Assembly: GCF_009674765.1 (NCBI RefSeq)
Contig: NZ_WKKF01000006.1
Coordinates: forward strand, 110,258-174,257
Source of the DNA: Metabacillus idriensis
GTDB lineage: Bacteria > Bacillota > Bacilli > Bacillales > Bacillaceae
Reading direction: 5' to 3'
Length of the DNA stretch: 64,000 nucleotides
The notes under the pieces were generated by a model, which was given only the letters and a program-made list of their open reading frames with translations, made no database searches and was not told where the DNA came from. Within the stretch, counting starts at the first letter, position 1, and each line of letters begins with the position of its first letter. The position numbers were made by a program, and so were the translations under genes. Shown one piece after another: positions 58,136 through 64,000 of the stretch.

Positions 58136-58171
58136 GAAGGGAGCGATCGCTAAGGATACTGCTCTCTTTTT
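58136..58171 (+). terminator. Terminator of sodC
   Basis: AGGGAGC pairs with GCTCTCT around an imperfect stem; T7 follows. Confidence 0.6.
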
Positions 58172-58295
58172 TTGTTGAAACCATTATACGATAGATATCT
58201 AACGTCTTTTTAATTTTCAATAAAATTTTCCTAATATTTCGAAACTAAATTCTGACTTCATTCGTATAAGTACTATTGAAAAGGAGGCAATGCGA

Positions 58296-58850
58296 TTGAA
58301 CTATAAAAATTATGAAAAGAAACACGTTTATGGAGTGATTGGTTTTTTGATTATTATCCTTATCCCTTATGCTTCAATTTTATTTCCTTTTATAGTAGCG
58401 GATGTCCTTTTTGCTTCTAACCTTACTTGGTTTTTTCAATTTTCTAATGAAACGTATTTGTTATACGGGGCGGGATTTTTATTGTGGGGGATCGCTGCAT
58501 TAACTTTAGCCTTCAGAAATATTGATAAAAAGTCCATTGTCATCAGTGTTTTTATCTTATTTTTTAGTACCGCACCCTTAACATTTGGTGTCCTTCACCA
58601 TAAAGAACTTAGTGATGAAGGAATTGCTTTTCATAACCTAATGTCTTTTGAAATTCAAAAGTACACTTGGGAAGAAGTTGACCACGTTGTCTTTCATTTA
58701 TCAAAAGAAAGAAGTAAGCCATCCAGTATTGAAATTAAATTTAAAGACGGGAAGCAAATTATGTTTGTAAAAAATGATCACTTCACAGCTAACTACTATT
58801 TGTTTACTCAGAAGATGAGAGATTACAACATCGCATATGCTGATGAATAA
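58296..58850 (+). CDS. Hypothetical membrane protein
   Basis: A 184-residue protein with about three N-terminal helices (VYGVIGFLIIILIPYASILF; LLYGAGFLLWGIAALTLAF; ISVFILFFSTAPLTFGVL) and a soluble C-terminal domain with FEIQKYTWEEVDHVVFHLSK, a pattern like a small PH-type domain. TTG at 58296 is 8 bp from AAAGGAGG; ATG at 58290 is too near. No named family. Flanked by sodC and, tail to tail, yuiD. Confidence 0.7.
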   Translation: MNYKNYEKKHVYGVIGFLIIILIPYASILFPFIVADVLFASNLTWFFQFSNETYLLYGAGFLLWGIAALTLAFRNIDKKSIVISVFILFFSTAPLTFGVLHHKELSDEGIAFHNLMSFEIQKYTWEEVDHVVFHLSKERSKPSSIEIKFKDGKQIMFVKNDHFTANYYLFTQKMRDYNIAYADE

Positions 58851-58879
58851 TCTTGGTTTTTCCTATATCATTCAATAAA

Positions 58880-58915
58880 AAAAACACACCATATGTCCAA
58901 TTGGTGTGTTTCTTC
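58880..58915. terminator. Bidirectional terminator
   Basis: AACACACCA pairs with TGGTGTGTT over TATGTCCAAT, with A8 before and TTCTT after. Confidence 0.8.
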
Positions 58916-58919
58916 TTAA

Positions 58920-59396
58920 TTAAGCATCTTCAAGCTTAGCGCTTGCCAGTCCAAGTAAAACCCCTAAAATGGCACCGCCTACTACTTCTAAAGGCTGATG
59001 GCCAAGAACTTCTTTTAATTCTTCTGTTCGTTTAATATGACCGAGACCTGGAAGGTGTTCTGAAATAACCGCCATTTCGCCGTCAATATCGTTGATCAGC
59101 TTGGCAATTTCACCGGTGTGGCGTCTGATTCCCTGTGCATCATACATCACGATGATTCCGAAGATTACGGCAATCGCTGTTTCAATAGAAGATGTTCCAT
59201 TTTTCGCTGCAACATAAGAGGAAAGGGCTGCAACGCCTGCTGAATGCGAGCTTGGCATTCCTCCTGTGGTCACTACTTGTTTTATATCCCATTTTCCCGA
59301 TAGCCTCTTATATGTAAATACTTTAAGGCCCTGTGCAATGGCAATTGCACTTATAGCTGTAATGATTCCTCTATTCATCTTCTTTTTCTTTTTCAT
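58920..59396 (-). CDS. Divergent PAP2 family protein (YuiD-like)
   Basis: A 158-residue membrane protein with four helices and the DUF212 signature: TGGMPSSHSAGVAALSSYVA, VMYDAQGIRRHTGEIAKLIN and LKEVLGHQPLEVVGGAILGV. PSSHS, RRH and GHQPLEV correspond to the three parts of the PAP2 phosphatase site. YuiD of B. subtilis is the same size. The natural substrate is not known; lipid phosphates are likely. Confidence 0.92.
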   Translation of the reverse strand: MKKKKKMNRGIITAISAIAIAQGLKVFTYKRLSGKWDIKQVVTTGGMPSSHSAGVAALSSYVAAKNGTSSIETAIAVIFGIIVMYDAQGIRRHTGEIAKLINDIDGEMAVISEHLPGLGHIKRTEELKEVLGHQPLEVVGGAILGVLLGLASAKLEDA

Positions 59397-59650
59397 TGCT
59401 CTGTTTCACCTCTTATAAGTAGTAAGTGCGCTGTATGTAATGCGAAAACTCAGATGTAGCATAAATACCCCTCGCGGCTTATTCTAAACGTTATTATTTT
59501 CTAAATCGTGATAATTATTTAAGTGATGGCGGTAAAAATAATTATAAAATACGCTGTGTATAAAAGGGCTTGAAGGGAAAAAAAGACTGGCTGAAGAATA
59601 ATCAGTAAACCCTATAAATGAACAGGGGATTTAATGAAGGAGGATATTAA

Positions 59651-59866
59651 ATGAAAGAAAGTGATCTTCCATTGAAATTAGCCAAGCCTGCACGCCGGGC
59701 GCTTGATGGTGCCGGATATATGAGGCTGGAACAGGTTGCGGCGAAAAGCGAAGCTGAACTCTTGCAGCTGCATGGCATGGGGCCGAAAGCTATTGGGCAG
59801 CTGAGGGAAGCATTGGATGAAAAAGGGTTATCTTTTGCAAAATCAAATGCAGTTCATAAAAACTGA
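59651..59866 (+). CDS. Small helix-hairpin-helix protein
   Basis: A 71-residue protein with a single HhH unit: LAKPARRALDGAGYMRLEQV, then LLQLHGMGPKAIGQLREALD, where HGMGPKAI is the hairpin. It resembles the C-terminal domain of the RNA polymerase alpha subunit and may bind DNA in the same non-specific way. AAGGAGGATATTAA precedes the ATG. It has its own terminator. Confidence 0.8.
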   Translation: MKESDLPLKLAKPARRALDGAGYMRLEQVAAKSEAELLQLHGMGPKAIGQLREALDEKGLSFAKSNAVHKN

Positions 59867-59879
59867 AATGTGTGCAATC

Positions 59880-59915
59880 AAAAAGCACACCGGAAAATGG
59901 TGTGCTTCTACTTTT
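59880..59915. terminator. Bidirectional terminator
   Basis: AGCACACC pairs with GGTGTGCT over GGAAAAT, with A5 before and a T-rich stretch after. Confidence 0.75.
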
Positions 59916-60672
59916 TCACAATTTTAGAAGGATTGTTGATTTTATAAGGCACAGAAATCTCTAATAAGAATGCCTCGTCTTCGACATCTTTACCTTTAGG
60001 AAGGCTTTTCTTTACGATTTTACCGTTAAAATCAAGGTCATCTCCTGGAGAGAGCTCAAATTTTTTCAAGGTTTTGCTGTGTGAACACCAGGCAAGTCCA
60101 ACTTCAAGCGGATCATCGCCATCAATTCGCACATCTTCCAGAACAACCACTTCGTCATTTTCTTCATTAAAATGATTCCAGCTCAGAGCAAATTGCTTCA
60201 CTTTCCCTGTAAAATGAACTTTGTCATCTGGCAGTACAAGCTTGGCCGGTTTTTCTTTTTTCTCTTTTGCAGGTTTAGAAGGAGTTTTTATTTCTGATGC
60301 AGGCTCTGCTGGTTTAGCAGGTGCTTCAGGTTTTGGCTCCGACTTTACAGCTTCAGGCTCCGGTTTCAATTCTTTTCCGAAATTTGAGGACTGCATTTCT
60401 TTTAGATATGCAGGATGAATACAAGAAAGATTGCCGTCCTGGAATTCTATGATAATTGTGTAATTTGAGTCTCCAAAAGTCTGGTATCCTTTTATTGTGA
60501 CAAGCCTCTGGTGGGTTCTGTCTTTGTACCAGTACTCTTTTTTTACTCTGAGGCCCCATTCTTTCACTTTTTCTTCATAATCTCCGTCATCGTCAAAAAA
60601 TTCGTATTCTCCTGTTGGAGGGATATAATTCGTTAAGTTGGCGTCTTCAATATGAGGCAAAATGACTGCCAT
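59908..60672 (-). CDS. Hypothetical two-domain protein with Pro/Lys/Glu-rich linker
   Basis: A 254-residue protein. The N-terminal part (IPPTGEYEFFDDDGDYEEKV to QDGNLSCIHPAYLKEMQSS) and the C-terminal part (DKVHFTGKVKQFALSWNHFN to FLLEISVPYKI) are folded, beta-rich domains separated by about 50 residues of Pro, Lys, Glu and Ala. No family recognised. ATG at 60672 is used; the frame to 60714 starts before the ribosome site AAAGGACGTGAG. Confidence 0.7.
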   Translation of the reverse strand: MAVILPHIEDANLTNYIPPTGEYEFFDDDGDYEEKVKEWGLRVKKEYWYKDRTHQRLVTIKGYQTFGDSNYTIIIEFQDGNLSCIHPAYLKEMQSSNFGKELKPEPEAVKSEPKPEAPAKPAEPASEIKTPSKPAKEKKEKPAKLVLPDDKVHFTGKVKQFALSWNHFNEENDEVVVLEDVRIDGDDPLEVGLAWCSHSKTLKKFELSPGDDLDFNGKIVKKSLPKGKDVEDEAFLLEISVPYKINNPSKIVKK

Positions 60673-60848
60673 GCTCTCACGTCCTTTCATCTCTATTCTA
60701 CAGGCTCTCTTCATGGAAAAAAAGCGAATGGCATTATTAGATGAAAGTTAATGGATAAGAGAAAATAGATTTTGGATAATATTCACAAATAAAAGATCGT
60801 TTGGTGTATCATTGACAGAACAGTACTAACGAAAACCAAGGTGATTCT

Positions 60849-60914
60849 ATGGGGTATTGGAAAAATCCTGTTTTGCTGATCACAGGAATCGGCATTTCTT
60901 ATTTAGGCAGCTAA
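60849..60914 (+). pseudogene. Remnant of a major facilitator transporter gene
   Basis: An ATG with AAGGTGATTCT before it opens MGYWKNPVLLITGIGISYLG, then Ser and stop. This is typical of the first residues of MFS transporters in Bacillus (KNPVLLL.GIGIS.LG followed by WIYLIALN), after which this sequence loses coding similarity. It is most likely a 5' relic left after deletion. The surrounding 60673-61007 gap holds nothing else. Confidence 0.4.
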
Positions 60915-61007
60915 ACCGTGTTCAAGCCATCAAGAAATGATTTTTTTTGAAGAGAAAAAAAAGTGTGATTTCTGGATGCATATGATAGATAAGGCAGGTG
61001 TTTTAAA

Positions 61008-61768
61008 ATGTTGTCATTTCCAGCTAAAACAACGAGAGAACAGAAAATGAATATGATCGAACTAATTAAAGAAAAACTGCTGAATACTTATGAACAAAAA
61101 ATTGTTGCCATTGGAGCATATGGTTCAGTAGGATTGGAAACAGATCGACCTTACTCTGATATTGAACTTCATATCGTAACGGATAATGGATTCAGACTTC
61201 AGAATTATGAATTTGTCTATAAAGATTTTAAAATAGAGTTAAGTATGAATGAAAGAAACGAACTATTTAAAAAAGCCCGAATGGTAAATGAATCTTGGCC
61301 AATCACTGCAGGAGTCTATATTAACATTCTCCCAATATATGATCCGAATGATCTCTTCGAAGAATTAAAAAAACTTCATTTCAAAGCAGTGATGAAGCAT
61401 TTAAGGAAGTGATGCGGGAGTTCATGATTTGGGAGCCATATGAAACGGTTGCAAAGCTAAGGAACTATGCGGCTGTGAAAAATGATGGCTACATTCCATT
61501 AGGAGCAAAGGACCTCACATGGCAGACTGCTAAACTGATTGGACTTGCAAATAAGAAATACTTCAGTACAAAAGCAAAGACACTGGAAGAAGCTATTTCA
61601 ATGGATTCGAAGCCGTCTGGATTTAGAGAACTGGCAGTTATGGTTATGGAAGGAAAATTAAGTAATAAAGAAGATGTTTATCAGAAATGTGAAGATTTAT
61701 GGGAAGGGCTGAATGAATGGTTTTGTGAACTTGATATTGAGTATCGGAGCATAGATCTTCCATTATGA
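61008..61768 (+). pseudogene. ANT(4')-like nucleotidyltransferase split by a -1 frameshift at A7
   Basis: Two frames together cover an ANT(4')-type aminoglycoside nucleotidyltransferase. The first (61008-61412) has AIGAYGSVGLETDRPYSDIE with the GS-x-SD-x-E metal site and SWPITAGVYINILPIYD. The second, in the -1 frame, continues DEAFKEVMREFMIWEPYETV with the Glu seen in KNTase and ends in LSNKEDVYQKCEDLWEGLNE. The switch falls at TTA AAA AAA C (61365-61374), a correctly phased A-AAA-AAA slippery run. Joined, the protein is about 253 residues, the ANT(4') length. It is either frameshift-expressed or inactivated by an indel. Confidence 0.8.
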
Positions 61769-61778
61769 ATAACGAAGT

Positions 61779-61808
61779 GGCGTTTCTTTTAAAAGAATCG
61801 CCTTTTTC
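61779..61808 (+). terminator. Terminator after the nucleotidyltransferase gene
   Basis: GGCGTTTCTTTT and AAAAGAATCGCC form an imperfect hairpin followed by TTTTTC. Confidence 0.6.
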
Positions 61809-61831
61809 ACGAGGAAAGCAAGGTGATACAT

Positions 61832-62320
61832 ATGAAACTGCGTCATGTAACATCAGCCGATTTCCATCTCATTTCACCTTTGCTAAATGAATGGTGGAGC
61901 GGAAGAACGATGACAGATATGCTGCCAAAGCTGTTTTTTGATCATTTTCAAGATACTAGTTTTATCATCGAGAAAAACGGAGGAATTATTGGTTTCCTAA
62001 TTGGTTTTTTGTCTCAATCAAAGAAAGGTGAAGCTTATATTCACTTTGTTGGCGTACATCCGGATTATAGAAAAAACAAGGTGGGCCATGAGCTCTACGA
62101 GGAATTTTTTAAAATAGTAATGAAGCATGGCTGCCACACTGTCCGCTGCATCACATCTCCGGTAAACACTGGATCCATCCAATTTCACTTGAAGATGGGG
62201 TTTGAAATCTTAAGCGGTGACAAGACAGTCAATGGTATTCAAGTAAAGACAAATTACGACGGAGAAAATAAGGATCGTGTCCAGTTCGTAAAAAGATTAA
62301 GTTTGGAGGAGACAGAATGA
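61832..62320 (+). CDS. GNAT family N-acetyltransferase
   Basis: A 162-residue GNAT protein: LRHVTSADFHLISPLLNEWW at the start, IGFLIGFLSQSKKGEAYIHF, VGVHPDYRKNKVGHELYEEF with the RKNKVG acetyl-CoA loop, and TGSIQFHLKMGFEILSGDK. ATG at 61832 follows AAGGTGATACAT. Its end overlaps the NUDIX gene (ATGA), so they are coupled. Substrate unknown. Confidence 0.88.
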   Translation: MKLRHVTSADFHLISPLLNEWWSGRTMTDMLPKLFFDHFQDTSFIIEKNGGIIGFLIGFLSQSKKGEAYIHFVGVHPDYRKNKVGHELYEEFFKIVMKHGCHTVRCITSPVNTGSIQFHLKMGFEILSGDKTVNGIQVKTNYDGENKDRVQFVKRLSLEETE

Positions 62321-62763
62321 GAAAGGGAATCATTCGCCCTTTAGTTATTTGCCCTTTTCAAAAGGATAACCGGATTTTAGTGGCAGAAGGGTTTGACGAA
62401 AGCAAATGGGAACATTACTATCGTCCAATCGGCGGGGGAATAGAATTTGGAGAAAGCAGTGCTGCTGCACTTGCAAGGGAAGTTGAAGAAGAAATCCAGG
62501 CAGCTATTTCTAATGTTTCCTATCTAGGAACCATTGAGAATATTTTTTTCTATAACGGAGAACAGGGGCATGAAATCGTACAGGTCTGTCATGCAGAATT
62601 CACTGATCCGTCTTTCTATGAACTGGAATCGTTTGAAGGCATAGAAGATAATGGGACAGCTTTTAAGCTTTATTGGAAGTCTTTAAGTGAGTTTGAAGAT
62701 GGAAACCTGCATTTAGTACCTGAGAATTTACTGGAACTGCTGAAAAGGAAGGGCGGGTACTAG
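62317..62763 (+). CDS. NUDIX hydrolase
   Basis: A 148-residue protein with a complete Nudix box GGIEFGESSAAALAREVEEE near residues 45-66. It hydrolyses a nucleoside diphosphate linked to another group; the substrate is unknown. The ATG overlaps the stop of the GNAT gene and its stop is 2 bp before the methyltransferase start, so three genes form one unit. Confidence 0.9.
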   Translation: MRKGIIRPLVICPFQKDNRILVAEGFDESKWEHYYRPIGGGIEFGESSAAALAREVEEEIQAAISNVSYLGTIENIFFYNGEQGHEIVQVCHAEFTDPSFYELESFEGIEDNGTAFKLYWKSLSEFEDGNLHLVPENLLELLKRKGGY

Positions 62764-62765
62764 AC

Positions 62766-63506
62766 ATGGAATACAAAGGTTCAGCGGCTTATGATCAACA
62801 AGAATTTTTTGATCGGTATATGCAAAGAAGGCATAGAACGGAAAGTCCAAATACGAGCATAGAAAAACCGTCATTTTTTGAATTAATTGGAGAAATAAGC
62901 GGGACACATATATTAGATTTAGGCTGCGGAGATGCATCTCTTGGAATGGATTTGCTGAACTTGAATGTCAGTTCTTATACAGGGATAGATGGCTCAGCAA
63001 ACATGTGCCATAAAGCGGCTGAAACTTTAAAAGGAACAAAAGGAAGGGTTATCCAGTCCACAATGGAAGAATACAGTTTTCCGCCAGCTGAATTTGATCT
63101 TGTTGTTTCACAAGTTGCCCTCCATTACCTTGAAGATTTTGCTGGAATCGCTAATAAGGTTTACCAAACTTTAAAATCAGGCGGCAAATTTGTATTTAGC
63201 GTCCAGCATCCTTTGCTCACGGCTTCCTTTAAGAGCATGACTGAGTCCGGCAAGAAATCTGATTGGATTGTCGATGATTATTTTCACTCAGGAAAACGGA
63301 CAGAGCCATGGATTGGCGAAGAAGTAGTAAAGTATCACCGGACAACTGAAGAATACTTTACAGCTCTGCAAAATGCAGGTTTCTTGATTTCTGGGTTAAA
63401 AGAGGGCACACCGCAAGCTGCAAACTTTGATGACCCTGAGGAATATAAAAGAAGAATGAGAATTCCATTGTTTTTGCTGTTTTCTTGTGAAAAACCACCT
63501 ACATAA
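62766..63506 (+). CDS. Class I SAM-dependent methyltransferase
   Basis: A 246-residue protein with motif I HILDLGCGDASLGMDLL, SYTGIDGSANMCHKAAETL, DLVVSQVALHYLEDFAGI and GGKFVFSVQHPLLTASFKSM. The VQHP segment after strand 5 is similar to the THHP segment of the protein at 18353. Acceptor unknown, probably a small molecule. AAGGAAGGGCGGG precedes the ATG, 2 bp after the NUDIX stop. Confidence 0.88.
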   Translation: MEYKGSAAYDQQEFFDRYMQRRHRTESPNTSIEKPSFFELIGEISGTHILDLGCGDASLGMDLLNLNVSSYTGIDGSANMCHKAAETLKGTKGRVIQSTMEEYSFPPAEFDLVVSQVALHYLEDFAGIANKVYQTLKSGGKFVFSVQHPLLTASFKSMTESGKKSDWIVDDYFHSGKRTEPWIGEEVVKYHRTTEEYFTALQNAGFLISGLKEGTPQAANFDDPEEYKRRMRIPLFLLFSCEKPPT

Positions 63507-63557
63507 TGAAGATCTGTAAGTCTTTTTCGTTATTAGAGTATCTAAAGGAGAGCCAAA

Positions 63558-63935
63558 ATGAAAAATAATGATGATTATTATGTGAAAGAAATGAATGTGC
63601 AGATAAGAGACTTTAAGATGCATGCTAAATTATATGGAGCAAAAAAGGGAAATTCGACAGTTATTATGGATGCTGGCTATGGGGATTATTCCAAGACATG
63701 GGCATCCATTATTCCTGAGATTTCAAGGTTAACACAAGTGTTAGTTTATGATAGATCAGGCTTAGGAAAAAGTGAAAGAAGCTCCTATCCAAGAACCAGC
63801 ATCGAAATGGTTAAAGAGCTAAAGGAACTCCTTCTGAAGCTGAATATCAATGGACCTTATATATTAGTAGGTCATTCTTTTGGAGGAGTGAACGCACGCG
63901 TTTTTGCCAGTCAATATCCACATGAGTTATCATGA
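63558..63935 (+). pseudogene. Truncated alpha/beta hydrolase
   Basis: The 125-residue frame covers only the N-terminal half of an alpha/beta hydrolase: STVIMDAGYGDYSKTWASII, VLVYDRSGLGKSERSSYPRT and the nucleophile elbow VGHSFGGVNARVFASQYPHE, then a stop after LS. The lid, the acid and the catalytic His are missing; intact relatives are about 280 residues. The 65 bases to the window edge do not resume the frame recognisably. AAAGGAGAGCCAAA precedes the ATG. Confidence 0.7.
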
Positions 63936-64000
63936 ACGAAACTAGCTCCTTACTCGTAACATCGTAGGTTAATTTGGTTAGAATGTTTACTGGAAAAAAC

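Overview
The window is chromosome of a low-GC, endospore-forming member of the Bacillaceae. Gene content and order follow the 'yp' region of Bacillus subtilis: ypdQ-ypdP-ypeP-ypeQ, cspD, ugtP, metA, bsaA, ypgQ-ypgR, ilvD, brxA (yphP), ypjP-ypjQ, thyA-dfrA, yplQ-yplP, ilvA, ypmP-ypmQ-ypmR-ypmS, ypoP and msr. Extra genes (fhs, a fused msrAB, class F sortase, DUF4397 proteins, dispersed palindromic repeats) point to a Metabacillus-like species rather than B. subtilis itself; this is inference from synteny. No rRNA, tRNA, prophage, intact IS element or CRISPR array was seen.

Layout. 1-6.3 kb: tail of a small conserved gene, a repeat, an EamA permease, two RNase H-like proteins, the YpdP transporter, cspD, a solitary HPr gene and several small sporulation- or stress-type genes. 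6.4-11.6 kb: methyltransferase, AIM24 protein, YfhP-like membrane protein, glycolipid synthase UgtP, homoserine acetyltransferase MetA. 11.7-22.2 kb: fhs with an unknown gene and a glutathione peroxidase in one overlapping operon, then DegV, YpgQ, YpgR, methionine aminopeptidase, IlvD and bacilliredoxin BrxA. 22.4-34 kb: YpjP/YpjQ, TerC, a secreted anthrax-lethal-factor-like metallopeptidase, the thyA-dfrA folate pair, acyltransferase, YplQ/YplP, IlvA, YpmP and a second DegV. 34.4-43.2 kb: envelope proteins (PCYCGCG lipoprotein, Sco1/YpmQ, GDSL lipase YpmR, YpmS, zinc-ribbon membrane protein, HtrA-like protease) and an alpha/beta hydrolase broken by a stop codon. 43.4-43.8 kb: a minisatellite of about 52 bp units. 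44-51 kb: MarR regulator, fused MsrA-MsrB, class F sortase with an MPKTG substrate, acetyltransferase, YjcZ-type peptide, cold-shock gene, two repeat copies. 51.4-54.7 kb: a TIR-domain gene followed by an unknown gene, an alpha/beta hydrolase and a TPR-like membrane protein. 54.9-57.4 kb: two tandem threonine T-boxes in front of a second-type threonyl-tRNA synthetase whose editing-site residues are mostly replaced. 57.5-64 kb: SodC, YuiD, small genes, then an accessory cluster with a frame-shifted ANT(4')-like nucleotidyltransferase, GNAT, NUDIX, methyltransferase and a truncated hydrolase.

Themes. Branched-chain and one-carbon metabolism (ilvD, ilvA, fhs, thyA, dfrA, metA) sits beside thiol and oxidative-stress repair (bsaA, brxA, msrAB, sodC) and envelope biogenesis (ugtP, sortase, Sco1, lipoproteins). 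The most unusual items are the editing-site-degenerate ThrRS under double T-box control, the TIR gene cluster, the ANT(4')-like gene with a correctly phased A7 slippery run, the YplP homologue lacking the GAFTGA loop and apparently starting at ATT, the hairpin that covers the brxA ribosome binding site, and two families of dispersed palindromic repeats.
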